Below are positions 19,257 to 27,523 of a DNA stretch of 64,000 bases, piece after piece. Position 1 is the first letter of the stretch, and every line of letters begins with the position of its first letter. The DNA comes from a virus. Made by a program: the position numbers and the translations under genes. The notes under the pieces were generated by a model. That model ran no database searches. It was not told the origin of the DNA and was given only the letters and a program-made list of their open reading frames with translations. Where the stretch lies: the IMG/VR virus record IMGVR_UViG_3300020417_001527, positions 1 through 64,000 of that record; one strand, 5' to 3'.

Positions 19257-19285
19257 ACTGATATTTATTAAAGCTAAATATAATT
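19257..19285. promoter_or_regulatory. Divergent intergenic region, possible promoters
   Basis: Only 29 bases separate the divergent cupin and oxygenase genes. They are nearly all A and T (TTTATTAAAG, TAAATATAATT), consistent with -10-like elements on either strand, and neither start has a strong ribosome-binding site. This is the only place where transcription of both runs could begin locally; no operator is evident. Confidence 0.3.
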
Positions 19286-19804
19286 ATGATCAAGCAAATA
19301 CACCTAGACCTTGACTGCAATCATTTTTTAAATGCAGACTACTCACAACACTATGGTTCATGCATTTCATATCAAGTGCGTGAACAAAAAGATTTACATG
19401 TGGGTGGCTTTCCTAAAAGCTACACAGAAGATAACACACGCATACAACAACTGTGGTGGGATCACTTTCCGCTGAGTGGCAGAGATCTAGGCATGGAAAT
19501 TGTCACAGTCAGCACAATACTACAACCTCCTGGTAATACTGTTACCTGTCACAGAGATACATTTTTTCAAATTAATAAAAGATATCCTGACGACACACGT
19601 AAAAAAGTAAGAGCAAATATATATTTAGAAGATTGGAAGCCAGGACATTTAATACATTACCAAGATGAAAATAAAGAATGGCAATCCAGCACACATTGGC
19701 GAGCCGGTGATGGCTTTATTTGGGATTCAGATCATTTGCATCTGAGTGGTAATTGTGGACTGGAAGACAAGTATACTCTGCAGGTTTCAGGATTTGTCAT
19801 ATAG
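19286..19804 (+). CDS. Putative Fe(II)/2-oxoglutarate-type oxygenase
   Basis: 172 residues. CHRDTFFQ provides an HxD iron motif, and SDHLHLSGN near the end gives the distal histidine, spaced as in small jelly-roll oxygenases of the aspartyl/asparaginyl hydroxylase group. A candidate 2-oxoglutarate-binding arginine lies in KVRANIYL. The substrate is unknown. It opens the plus-strand run C, with ATG at 19286 after an A+T-rich stretch. The metal motif supports the fold, but family membership is not certain. Confidence 0.62.
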   Translation: MIKQIHLDLDCNHFLNADYSQHYGSCISYQVREQKDLHVGGFPKSYTEDNTRIQQLWWDHFPLSGRDLGMEIVTVSTILQPPGNTVTCHRDTFFQINKRYPDDTRKKVRANIYLEDWKPGHLIHYQDENKEWQSSTHWRAGDGFIWDSDHLHLSGNCGLEDKYTLQVSGFVI

Positions 19805-20969
19805 CATAATAATTGAAAACATCGTGGATCGTCCATATGATCCTGTTTATTTTGTAAATCCAGGACACCATGGTGAATGGTGTGGTGTAGAATATGTGTT
19901 TCCCTATGACAACTTTCCTATAAATTCTGTGTATCACTCCAATTGGTTATCCACGCTGTCAGGTTTAAAATTTGTATTTCATTGGTCACAACTGCCTGTG
20001 TACACAGACATTGTGTTGTCCACAGACAGCATCAATGCTGTTAGAAATGATCCTGAATGTTTTTTATTAATTCATAATTTACATGAAGCACGAATGCATG
20101 GTATAAATGAAATAGCAGAAAAAATTCAATTATTGGGCATACCTTTACACAAATGCATCATGCTTACATCAGATCCTAATTCAGACTCTGAACTGAGAGG
20201 CGGAATACAACAGGTGTGGGTAGACAACTATTGGGAAGCTCTGTGTCGCAAACATCATAAAACATCAACAAATACCGCCATGGTGCATCCTCGGGATTAC
20301 ACTCTGGAGCATGTGGATAGAAAATTTTTATCACTGAATAGAAATGTAAAAATACATAGAATGCAATGGATGTATGCCATGCGTAATGAAATTTTTGATA
20401 TTACACCACAAGGACATGTTTCATTTCATTTGCCTGAATGGAAAAAAGAAGATTATTATCAACATTGCATGGACAATTGGCGTAATCACAATGACGGCAT
20501 ACCTGATCAAAACTTTACCGTAATGAAACTGGATCCACTGGATCCTGTCACACAACCATGGACCATATCCAACTCTGATCAATTGACAGAATTTTATCAA
20601 CGCTCATACTTTTCTGTTGTAACAGAATCGGATCATCATTTGCCTTTTGTTACAGAAAAAACATTCAAAACCATTGCATGTATGCACCCTTTTGTTATCA
20701 TTGGCAATCCACAAATGAATTCAATACTGAGAGACAAAGGCTATCACACATTTGAAGATTACTTTGAAAGAGATTCGGTGCAAACACAACGTGACATGAT
20801 TGAATTGTGTGAATGGATAAACAGTAAAGACATGCAATTTTTTCAGAAAAAGACTGAAAAGGTTCTTGACAAGTTAACAGATAATTATTATAATTATATA
20901 AATGGTTCTGTGGATTGGAACCATATCATGGGAAAAATAATCAATGCAACAACCAGCACCACCACCTGA
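19794..20969 (+). CDS. Putative glycosyltransferase-like protein (paralogue of 9931-11139)
   Basis: 391 residues from TTG 19794; a GTG at 19746 would enlarge the overlap from 11 to 59 bases. The region FVTEKTFKTIACMHPFVIIG and GYHTFEDYF match LTEKIARAIVNKKPFLIIG and GFKTFNNFW of the gene at 9931, and both carry an LNR-x3-HR motif. The TEK...PF-IIG pattern is reminiscent of the nucleotide-sugar site of GT10/exostosin-type enzymes. Acceptor and donor are unknown. The start is the least certain part of the call. Confidence 0.58.
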   Translation: MSYSIIIENIVDRPYDPVYFVNPGHHGEWCGVEYVFPYDNFPINSVYHSNWLSTLSGLKFVFHWSQLPVYTDIVLSTDSINAVRNDPECFLLIHNLHEARMHGINEIAEKIQLLGIPLHKCIMLTSDPNSDSELRGGIQQVWVDNYWEALCRKHHKTSTNTAMVHPRDYTLEHVDRKFLSLNRNVKIHRMQWMYAMRNEIFDITPQGHVSFHLPEWKKEDYYQHCMDNWRNHNDGIPDQNFTVMKLDPLDPVTQPWTISNSDQLTEFYQRSYFSVVTESDHHLPFVTEKTFKTIACMHPFVIIGNPQMNSILRDKGYHTFEDYFERDSVQTQRDMIELCEWINSKDMQFFQKKTEKVLDKLTDNYYNYINGSVDWNHIMGKIINATTSTTT

Positions 20970-21348
20970 CTTTCATATCCATCCCAATGGATTTGATTCA
21001 ACTCGACCCACAGCACAAATGATGGGTAGATATCAACCGTGGCATGACGGCCACACAGCTCTGTTTAAACGCATCATCGAAACAGAAGCAGATCAAGTGT
21101 TTATCATGATTAGACACATGCCACAGGATGAAAACAATCCGGCTATGCCTCATGAATCAATTCCCTTGATCAAGGAACGATTATCAGCAGAGGGTTATGA
21201 AGAAAACAAACATTACATGATTGCGATTGTGCCAAACATAGTAAACATCAGCTGGGGTCGTGATGTGGGCTATTCTACCACACAACATGATCTAGGCGAA
21301 GAAATACATTCAATAAGTGCAACAAAGATAAGAAATGGGACAGTTTAG
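20944..21348 (+). CDS. Cytidylyltransferase-like nucleotidyltransferase
   Basis: 134 residues. MGRYQPWHDGHTALF contains the HxGH nucleotide-binding signature (HDGH) and SISATKIR matches the ISxTxxR motif at the C-terminus, together defining the HIGH-type adenylyl/cytidylyltransferase fold. Relatives couple CMP or AMP to a phosphorylated metabolite such as glycerol phosphate or nicotinamide mononucleotide; length and motif placement do not tell which. It overlaps genes on both sides. A degenerate paralogue lies at 24860-25222. Confidence 0.8.
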   Translation: MQQPAPPPDFHIHPNGFDSTRPTAQMMGRYQPWHDGHTALFKRIIETEADQVFIMIRHMPQDENNPAMPHESIPLIKERLSAEGYEENKHYMIAIVPNIVNISWGRDVGYSTTQHDLGEEIHSISATKIRNGTV

Positions 21349-22012
21349 AGACATAATTCTTCGAGATGGTTATACTGCAATTCCTGAGTTTTTTAACTCG
21401 GAAGAAGTGGCTCGTCTGCGTGAACTCAACACACAAAAACCTGTTGCAAGAGGACATCATAATTTACATGGTTGGCAAGACAAAGAAATTCCCACTGAAA
21501 AATCAGGTTATCAACACTATTGGACACAGCCAGTACATGCAGAAACTCGTTGGGCACAGGATCGATTGTCACCATTCATTGCTGACATGATGCAGGATAA
21601 TTACCAATGGGAATATGCTGATTTTCATGTGGCCAATCCTGATTCTGCATACATACATGCACACATTGATTCACCCTATCAGTTTCGTCCGTGGCATGAA
21701 ATAACAGAACTGTTGGCAGTACAATGTTTAATTGCTGTGGATGATTTCACTGAAATGAATGGTGGAACAGCCATACTGCCAGGATCACATCGCGAACAGT
21801 TTGCTCTGTCAGAAATAGGATCTGATGAATTAAACATGCGATTGACTGACGATGGTTATCGATTTATAGCACCAGCTGGATCTGTGCTGATGTATCATCC
21901 TCGTACTCTGCACTCCACAATGCCAAACTTTTCTGATCTGCCAAGAACAGCTCTACTGATTCTGGCCATAAGACCGGATCTGTCAGAACCATTGTCGGTG
22001 TATCACACATAA
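21335..22012 (+). CDS. Phytanoyl-CoA dioxygenase (PhyH) family protein
   Basis: 225 residues, typical for bacterial and viral PhyH proteins. The opening DGYTAIPEFF and the metal site HAHID (HxD), GGTAILPGSHR, and the distal TLHSTMPN with a downstream PRTALLI arginine are all in family order, indicating an Fe(II)- and 2-oxoglutarate-dependent hydroxylase. Substrates in this family range from lipids to sugars and amino acids. The ATG at 21335 overlaps the nucleotidyltransferase gene by 14 bases. Confidence 0.85.
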   Translation: MGQFRDIILRDGYTAIPEFFNSEEVARLRELNTQKPVARGHHNLHGWQDKEIPTEKSGYQHYWTQPVHAETRWAQDRLSPFIADMMQDNYQWEYADFHVANPDSAYIHAHIDSPYQFRPWHEITELLAVQCLIAVDDFTEMNGGTAILPGSHREQFALSEIGSDELNMRLTDDGYRFIAPAGSVLMYHPRTLHSTMPNFSDLPRTALLILAIRPDLSEPLSVYHT

Positions 22013-22022
22013 AGGATAGAAC

Positions 22023-22451
22023 GTGAAAATATTAATATTTGGATTGCCTGGTTCGGGTAAAACCACACTTGCGAAACCGTTTGCTGAGTTGATTGGTGGG
22101 ATACATATAAATGCTGATGTTGTTCGTGCAAGTTATAATGATTGGGACTTCAGTGAACAGGGTAGAATACGCCAAGCACAAAGAATGAAACATTTAGCAG
22201 ATGGTGTTGTAATGGCAGGTAAAGTGGCCGTCGCAGACTTTGTGTGTCCAACAGAACGTGCAAGACAAGAGTTTAATCCAGACTTTACTGTGTGGTTGGA
22301 TACTATTAAAGAAGGCAGGTTTGAAGATACTAATGCTATGTTTGAAAAGCCTGCATATAAAGTGGACTATCATGTGGCTGAATGGTTTGAAGATACTCAT
22401 GCACAATTGGTTCCAGTCATTGAACGCTGGATGACGAGGAATAAAAAATGA
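22023..22451 (+). CDS. APS-kinase-like P-loop kinase
   Basis: 142 residues, slightly short for adenylylsulfate kinase. A Walker A motif (GLPGSGKTTLA) begins at residue 7, HINADVVRASY resembles the D-x-x-R adenylylsulfate-binding segment, VADFVCPTERARQEF matches the family's fI-sPy-x3-R region, and VWLDTIKEGRFEDT the lid. The likely reaction is APS + ATP to PAPS + ADP; a related small-molecule kinase is possible. The GTG start at 22023 is supported by AAAGGA at 22012-22017. PAPS would serve the sulfotransferase-like protein at 13819. Confidence 0.72.
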   Translation: MKILIFGLPGSGKTTLAKPFAELIGGIHINADVVRASYNDWDFSEQGRIRQAQRMKHLADGVVMAGKVAVADFVCPTERARQEFNPDFTVWLDTIKEGRFEDTNAMFEKPAYKVDYHVAEWFEDTHAQLVPVIERWMTRNKK

Positions 22452-22618
22452 AAAGTTTATTAACAATATGGCAATACGCATTGGGATCTTATTCAGACGA
22501 TAAGACCAAACCCTATGACAAACAGATGTTGATCATAAGAACATTTTGGGTATTATTGCACATTGCAACCTGCGTAATGATTATATTAGGCAACGGACAT
22601 TTGCTAGGATGGTGGTAA
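22448..22618 (+). CDS. Small single-span membrane protein
   Basis: 56 residues, starting in an ATGA overlap at 22448. After a short polar N-terminus with DDKTKPYD, residues about 31-50 (IRTFWVLLHIATCVMIILG) form one transmembrane helix, and the protein ends GWW. From memory it resembles small membrane proteins of marine T4-like phages, but I cannot verify this. The tight coupling on both sides and the sensible hydrophobic profile support it as a real gene. Function unknown. Confidence 0.72.
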   Translation: MKSLLTIWQYALGSYSDDKTKPYDKQMLIIRTFWVLLHIATCVMIILGNGHLLGWW

Positions 22619-22619
22619 C

Positions 22620-22925
22620 ATGAAAAGAATATATAGAACTAACCGACTGGGTCGTATAAAAGAATTTATTAAAGAATCACACAGATTATCGCCCACAGCA
22701 TTCTATTGTGAAATGGTAGAAACTGTGTTGCTGTTAACAGCTTCAGCAATACTTTCATTTACTATTCTAGATCCTGCAACAGAGATATTCATTCCATTAT
22801 ATCTAGCAGGTTCAATACTTGGTATAATTAGTACTGTAATACGCAAAGCATTCTTTGCCATTGTGCTATGTGCGTGGTTCACAGTAATGAACACCATAGC
22901 ACTCGTTCAACTAGTAATATATTAA
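22620..22925 (+). CDS. Small multi-span membrane protein
   Basis: 101 residues with a basic N-terminal third and about three hydrophobic segments (roughly 33-50, 55-73 and 77-100). ATG 22620 follows the previous stop by one base. The pairing with another small membrane protein directly upstream is typical of phage accessory regions, where such proteins act at the host inner membrane. No motif identifies it; function unknown. Confidence 0.7.
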   Translation: MKRIYRTNRLGRIKEFIKESHRLSPTAFYCEMVETVLLLTASAILSFTILDPATEIFIPLYLAGSILGIISTVIRKAFFAIVLCAWFTVMNTIALVQLVIY

Positions 22926-22934
22926 AAGGTACAT

Positions 22935-23213
22935 ATGATAAAAGTATTCTTTATCGCAAAAATAAAAGATTTAAATGCAGACTATAAAAATAGAAGCACA
23001 AGACTACGTAAAATGGCAGAAGGAATGCCAGGCTTTGTTTCAATTGAATCAGAAGAAATAGATGATGTTGAAATCACAGTTAGCACATGGCGTAGCCGAG
23101 AAGATGTAGAAGCATGGGCACAAGATGTAACACATGTAGAAGCAAAACGCAAACACCGAGAATGGTATCATTGGGTGCGTGGTATACATGTGGAAACTGT
23201 GGATGACGAGTAG
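22935..23213 (+). CDS. Antibiotic biosynthesis monooxygenase (ABM) domain protein
   Basis: 92 residues, one ABM ferredoxin-like domain. The family layout is visible: a first strand (IKVFFIAKI), a helix, MPGFVSIES, a second strand pair (VEITVSTWRSREDVEAW) and a final helix with HREW. Members oxidise quinones, degrade haem or act as dimeric stress proteins; none can be chosen. It stands between membrane-protein genes and a carbamoyltransferase, with AAAGGTAC just upstream of ATG 22935. Confidence 0.78.
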   Translation: MIKVFFIAKIKDLNADYKNRSTRLRKMAEGMPGFVSIESEEIDDVEITVSTWRSREDVEAWAQDVTHVEAKRKHREWYHWVRGIHVETVDDE

Positions 23214-24741
23214 ATACGATGTCACGTGGGGTTGGACTGGGCTGTCACACGATGCCTCTCTGGCTGTGTTTGTGAATGATCGTCTTGAGTTTGCTTCACA
23301 TTCCGAACGTTTTTCTCAAGTAAAAAATGAACGTTTCGTTCATGCAGGTCTGATGCATGAAGCACTTCAGTATGGCGTACCAGAAGAAATATTCTTTTAT
23401 GAAACTCCATGGTTAAAGAAAACTCGGCAGGCGTATGCAGGACAATACGAATTAATCAAAAAGCCTTCACCCGACCATTTTTTAAACATGGTGTACAATG
23501 TGATGTTGAAAGCAGGCATTTCTAAGAACTGTTTTCCTGAGCAACTGCCACGTTCTCAGCCTACTCGACATCATCTTGCTCATGCCGCCGGAGGCTACTA
23601 CACATCCACATACGATCATGCAACCATTGTTGTGTTGGACTCTATAGGTGAATGGGAAACATTCACCGTATGGGAAGGCATAGACAATTCTCTGCACAAA
23701 CGTTTTTCACAATCATATCCACACTCTGTGGGCATATGGTATTCTGCCATGACACAGCGTATAGGATTAAAACCACAGGAACATGAATACATACTGATGG
23801 GCATGGCCGCAATAGGCGATCCAAAAAAATATTATTCTGAAATAAAACGAGATTTTATTGCTCGCATGCCTGATCAATCCAATCCTCGTGTGCGGTTTCG
23901 ACGCAACTGTCATAGAGGCTGTAGAGATTGGCGACCTGATTTAAACACACCACAGGATTATGCCGACATTGCCGCGGCCACACAACGCATATATGAAGAA
24001 ATATTCACAGGCATACTGGAATACACTCGTACTCATTTCCCTTCACGCAACCTTGTGTTGATGGGTGGCTGTGTGTTAAATTGTGTAGCAAACAGTTTAG
24101 CGGCCAATTATTATGATGATATATGGATAATGCCCAACCCAGGTGATGCTGGTTCGGCCATTGGTTGTGTACTTGCACACAAAAAACAAAGATTAGAGTT
24201 TACTCATGCATTTCTAGGAGCGGATATACCTGGTGAATATCCCATAGAAGAAATATTGGAAGATCTGCATGAACACAAAATTACAGCGGTTGCTTCGGGC
24301 CGAGCCGAGTTTGGACCACGAGCATTAGGACATAGAAGTATCTTGGCCGATCCCCGAGGCGCCGATGTAAAAGACAGAGTTAATCGAATTAAACAGCGTG
24401 AAGCATTTAGACCATTTGCTCCAATGATACTGGAAGAACATGCATATCGGTATTTTGATATGCCTGTAAAAACATCTCCGTATATGCAATTTGTAGCCAA
24501 ATGTAAACGGCCCAAAGAGTTTCCTGCCATCATACACTATGATAATACTTCTAGAGTGCAAACTGTGGGCAAGGAAATGGGTCCTGTTAGAACGCTGTTG
24601 GAACGTTGGTATGCAGAAACTGGTTGTCCCATGCTGTTAAATACTAGTCTTAACATAAAAGGAAAGCCTCTGGTAAACATACATCATGATGCTGTACGCT
24701 GGAGTGCTGAATATGGGGTTGACATATGCTTGCCAAGATAG
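23203..24741 (+). CDS. Carbamoyltransferase (NodU/CmcH/TobZ family)
   Basis: 512 residues from ATG 23203 (11-base overlap). Both family domains are present: an N-terminal Kae1-like ATPase part (GLSHDASLAVF; RHHLAHAAGGYY; VVLDSIGEW) and the C-terminal transferase part with FGPRALGHRSILADPRG and REAFRPFAP. These enzymes make carbamoyl-AMP and move the carbamoyl group to a hydroxyl, usually on a sugar or antibiotic. The histidines HH-x3-H for metal binding are intact. This is one of the clearest tailoring enzymes in the window. Confidence 0.92.
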   Translation: MTSRYDVTWGWTGLSHDASLAVFVNDRLEFASHSERFSQVKNERFVHAGLMHEALQYGVPEEIFFYETPWLKKTRQAYAGQYELIKKPSPDHFLNMVYNVMLKAGISKNCFPEQLPRSQPTRHHLAHAAGGYYTSTYDHATIVVLDSIGEWETFTVWEGIDNSLHKRFSQSYPHSVGIWYSAMTQRIGLKPQEHEYILMGMAAIGDPKKYYSEIKRDFIARMPDQSNPRVRFRRNCHRGCRDWRPDLNTPQDYADIAAATQRIYEEIFTGILEYTRTHFPSRNLVLMGGCVLNCVANSLAANYYDDIWIMPNPGDAGSAIGCVLAHKKQRLEFTHAFLGADIPGEYPIEEILEDLHEHKITAVASGRAEFGPRALGHRSILADPRGADVKDRVNRIKQREAFRPFAPMILEEHAYRYFDMPVKTSPYMQFVAKCKRPKEFPAIIHYDNTSRVQTVGKEMGPVRTLLERWYAETGCPMLLNTSLNIKGKPLVNIHHDAVRWSAEYGVDICLPR

Positions 24742-24851
24742 TAAAATTATTAGAGTATTTGCCCATTATAGGGCCGCGATTGCGTAAACAAAGACGCAGA
24801 CGTGAACTGATGGAAAAGATTGCAAAACAAGATCCATTTATATATGAATAG
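24726..24851 (+). CDS. Very small basic protein downstream of carbamoyltransferase
   Basis: 41 residues, too short for routine ORF lists. ATG 24726 overlaps the carbamoyltransferase stop by 16 bases and the stop lies 8 bases before the next start. The sequence has a short hydrophobic LLEYLPIIG segment, then a strongly basic LRKQRRRRELMEK helix, and ends DPFIYE. A small companion gene after a carbamoyltransferase is common in other clusters, though this one does not clearly match any I know. It is a candidate regulator or peptide substrate; function unknown. Confidence 0.5.
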   Translation: MLAKIVKLLEYLPIIGPRLRKQRRRRELMEKIAKQDPFIYE

Positions 24852-24859
24852 GAGTACAG

Positions 24860-25222
24860 ATGTCACAATTTGACTGGAAACGTCCTACGTGTGCAATGCT
24901 GGGAGCATTTCAACCATGGACAGACGAACACACACGAGAGTTCGAATCAATCATTAAAAGATCCTCACAGGTGGTTGTGTGGGTACAGGAAGCAGACAAG
25001 ACTGTGAAACGACCACATGATTTTATTTTTGTGAGAGATCAAATTGAACAGGCATTGAGCCAAGCTGGCTATGACAATGAAGAAGACTTTATCATTCAGC
25101 CTGTGCCTTATGTGGTAGATTTTGTTTTTACCAATGAAGGTGAATACAGAATTACCAGGCCTTTTCTGGGTCAAACACAAGAGCCTGATGTGATAGATGC
25201 CACGGCCCAAACTGTAAATTAA
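24860..25222 (+). CDS. Degenerate nucleotidyltransferase-like protein
   Basis: 120 residues, similar along its length to the cytidylyltransferase-like protein at 20944. The nucleotide-binding signature has decayed: where the paralogue has WHDGH this has WTDEH, and the C-terminal ISxTxxR corresponds to IDATAQT. Catalysis is therefore doubtful, and it may bind a ligand or act as a partner. The start at 24860 is preceded by TAGGAG. Its last 71 bases overlap the convergent gene; the C-terminus aligns with the paralogue's, so the overlap is probably genuine. Confidence 0.68.
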   Translation: MSQFDWKRPTCAMLGAFQPWTDEHTREFESIIKRSSQVVVWVQEADKTVKRPHDFIFVRDQIEQALSQAGYDNEEDFIIQPVPYVVDFVFTNEGEYRITRPFLGQTQEPDVIDATAQTVN

Positions 25223-25940
25223 CTGCGTCAGCACAATCATAAAATTTTTGCAAAGTGTTTGCGAGTTCAATTCTAAATCGCAGAGCTTTTATTTCTAGAT
25301 GACGAATCTCTGGCACCGAGTCCAATTCATATTCTATGGTGTCTAGATACTTCTGCATATTCTTTTTAAACATGCCCATGAAGCCAGCCTTGGACACATC
25401 CGTGTCGTAGGGCACATTATAATACTGTGAAGAGTCCCAATTTTGATAGTATGTTTTTAGATGTTCTTTGTTTTCAATCGTAACGAGTTTTAAATCAGGC
25501 AACCAATGATACACATCCAGAGTTGATTTCATCCAGGATTGTTCTTCAATCTGCATGTGTATTCGATCTTCTATTAGTCCTTGTGTGATCAATTCAGATA
25601 TGTACATCATTCTGTCAGAGCCAGGATGTGCAACCAATTTATAATTTTCAGACCATTGCATCTGTTGTGGAGCCAATATGCCTCGACGATAAATGTCTGA
25701 ACCTACCACACATGCTTTGTGCATGGTATAAAATCCTTTTATTCGGTCTAGATCTCTCCAGTCGGTGGCAATATATTGAGCGATACTTTCTGCTTCTAAC
25801 CAAGCAGGATCCATGCGTCTAATATCTGCCAACTGCACATACTGATCCAGAGTAACTTCAGCCATGTAGATGGTGTTGCCTGAATTGGCGAAATAATCAT
25901 CCACCACTGAATCTAATAGATTAGAATTAAAGTCTACCAC
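25152..25940 (-). CDS. Uncharacterised protein with ParB-like G-x2-xP...HPGSDR motif
   Basis: 262 residues, GTG start at 25940. I do not recognise a named family. The segment RRGILAPQQM followed ten residues on by HPGSDR (105-110) resembles the ParB/sulfiredoxin-type N-terminal fold, where a Gly-rich turn and an Arg form the nucleotide site. The same pattern occurs in the proteins at 26571 and 42718. The first 25 residues hold VVDDYFANSG. It overlaps the upstream GT8-like gene by 7 bases. Confidence 0.6.
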   Translation of the reverse strand: MVDFNSNLLDSVVDDYFANSGNTIYMAEVTLDQYVQLADIRRMDPAWLEAESIAQYIATDWRDLDRIKGFYTMHKACVVGSDIYRRGILAPQQMQWSENYKLVAHPGSDRMMYISELITQGLIEDRIHMQIEEQSWMKSTLDVYHWLPDLKLVTIENKEHLKTYYQNWDSSQYYNVPYDTDVSKAGFMGMFKKNMQKYLDTIEYELDSVPEIRHLEIKALRFRIELANTLQKFYDCADAVNLQFGPWHLSHQALVFDPEKAW

Positions 25941-26647
25941 TTGTCAATGCCCAGTATTGCTCTCATTTGATAGTATTGTAAATCTTGTTTGGTTTTAATA
26001 TCGCACCATGGACCACCATTGGTGAAATGCAGAGCACCAGCATCTTCTCGATATTCATATTCGTCTACCAACCAATTCCAGCGTAAATCAATTGATCCTA
26101 TTTCTTCGTCTTTAAGATGTAAAAACCTGTGCAGTTCTCGAGGCTCAGCTGAATTACAATACTCGGGTGTTAGTGTTCTATTACTGGGGTGGGCACAATT
26201 CCACATTATTAGACTGCTCCAGTTCTTGCGTGGAAAATTTTCCTGCACATGACCAAATGCTTTTTCTTTTATTGTGCTTTTGTAGTCGTGTTTGCAAACC
26301 ATTACAGCATAACGATCGTCACGCTGTTCCCAAAGTCTAGCAACATTGTCTTGCCATAAAAAATCTCCATCACAGAATATGGCCCAGCCTTGCCAAAAAC
26401 TCACAAATGGAATAAAAAATCTAGAATAAACAAAAGCAGTTGATTCATTGTCTTTCTTTTCTCGCCCATAATATGGAATGGTATTGATACAATTTGGTTT
26501 TATTATCGCATCTTTGCAATAGTGCCTCATTGAGCTGATGCACAAATCATACATTTCTCTGTGTCGAGAATCAAAACCAACGTGAACTATAGGGTGTGTA
26601 CTTGTCGATTGGGCTCGTTGGATTGTGGATTGCATTAAAGAAAACAT
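25934..26647 (-). CDS. GT8-like glycosyltransferase
   Basis: 237 residues. The nucleotide-sugar site FCDGDFLW (DxD) follows a stretch ending FWQGWAI, as in family 8 glycosyltransferases, and a C-terminal ALHFTNGGPW matches the late H-x2-G segment of that family. It probably transfers a hexose from a UDP-sugar to an unknown acceptor. It lies between two genes with the ParB-like motif and overlaps the upstream one by 77 bases, which may indicate that the neighbour's end or this start is not exact. Confidence 0.74.
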   Translation of the reverse strand: MFSLMQSTIQRAQSTSTHPIVHVGFDSRHREMYDLCISSMRHYCKDAIIKPNCINTIPYYGREKKDNESTAFVYSRFFIPFVSFWQGWAIFCDGDFLWQDNVARLWEQRDDRYAVMVCKHDYKSTIKEKAFGHVQENFPRKNWSSLIMWNCAHPSNRTLTPEYCNSAEPRELHRFLHLKDEEIGSIDLRWNWLVDEYEYREDAGALHFTNGGPWCDIKTKQDLQYYQMRAILGIDKW

Positions 26648-27497
26648 TGTTGGGTCTCCATATTCCGTATTCTTTGGTGATACATCGGTCTCCGATCATT
26701 AGAGTGTTATCATCTATCAGTTTTATATCCCACAGCATGTCAATGTCACGCCACATGCCTTCTCTGTGTATTGCATCAAAATAACTCAAATGCCACACAG
26801 CCGTACGAAAACGATTTTCACCCCAGGTGTTTAGTTTTTTGTGATACTTGCGTATGCCGTTGAACACTGGCATGTTGTGTGGTGAACAACCTTCACGCCA
26901 CATTTCCAACCATTCATACACACAATGATGAGTAGGGTGTGTGAAATTTGGAAAACATGCTTCAATCTTTTCACGAGTATCGCATACTTCATGATCCCAG
27001 TCTCGGTAAAACTTGTAGTTTACACGAGCATAATCAATGTACACAAAAGGCACTTCGTCCAGTGGCTCAGCTAAAAATATAATAGCATATGATTTGTCTG
27101 AACCGGGGTGACAGTTTACAGTTGGATATCCAAAGCTCAACATCTGTACAGGTGCAGTTATACAGCCCTGTTCATTGATATCTTGACTCAGCCAATAGAT
27201 CTTAAATAGCTTGTATATGGCTTGTAGATCTGGATCTGCATCAGCGTGAACATGCAGAGGACCTATTCGATGAAATTCTTCTTTTTTGGATCTATCAACC
27301 CGCAAAAAATTATCAATTATACGAGAAAAGTCATTCACAACTCGCAAACCATTCTGTGCCAAGATGTCATAGAATACTTGACTAGATATAGAACCTCGTA
27401 TATAATAAGCATTATGAGTTGAATTTGACCAGTCTACAAAGTGTTCAAGATAGGAACGTTTTTCAGCAAGATCTGTGCTTTGGTTAAAACTACGCAT
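26571..27497 (-). CDS. Uncharacterised protein with G-x3-P...HPGSDK motif
   Basis: 308 residues, ATG at 27497. It contains GCITAPVQM and then CHPGSDK (to K135), the same ParB-like signature as 25152-25940 and 42718-43560. An HVHADADPD stretch precedes it and the C-terminal half is rich in Trp, His and Tyr. No signal peptide or membrane segment is seen. Function unknown; the shared motif and its adjacency to the GT8-like gene suggest joint action in glycan or nucleotide chemistry. Confidence 0.6.
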   Translation of the reverse strand: MRSFNQSTDLAEKRSYLEHFVDWSNSTHNAYYIRGSISSQVFYDILAQNGLRVVNDFSRIIDNFLRVDRSKKEEFHRIGPLHVHADADPDLQAIYKLFKIYWLSQDINEQGCITAPVQMLSFGYPTVNCHPGSDKSYAIIFLAEPLDEVPFVYIDYARVNYKFYRDWDHEVCDTREKIEACFPNFTHPTHHCVYEWLEMWREGCSPHNMPVFNGIRKYHKKLNTWGENRFRTAVWHLSYFDAIHREGMWRDIDMLWDIKLIDDNTLMIGDRCITKEYGIWRPNNVFFNAIHNPTSPIDKYTPYSSRWF

Positions 27498-27523
27498 ATA
27501 ATTAGTTATGATAGGAAAAACAC
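27498..27523. promoter_or_regulatory. Divergent intergenic region with TATAAT and ribosome-binding site
   Basis: Twenty-six bases separate run D from run E. A TATAAT hexamer spans 27497-27502 on the plus strand, and a TAGGAAA ribosome-binding sequence at 27512-27518 precedes the ATG at 27524. The hexamer is a plausible -10 element for run E, though the leader would be very short and any -35 would lie inside the opposite gene. Confidence 0.35.

Noticed and set aside
19257-19285. T4-type late promoter (TATAAATA)
   Set aside because: Only a near match occurs, and it would place the transcript start almost at the start codon.
22194-22481. 95-codon open frame on the minus strand
   Set aside because: It is antisense to the APS-kinase-like gene, and its residues reflect only the complement of coding sequence.
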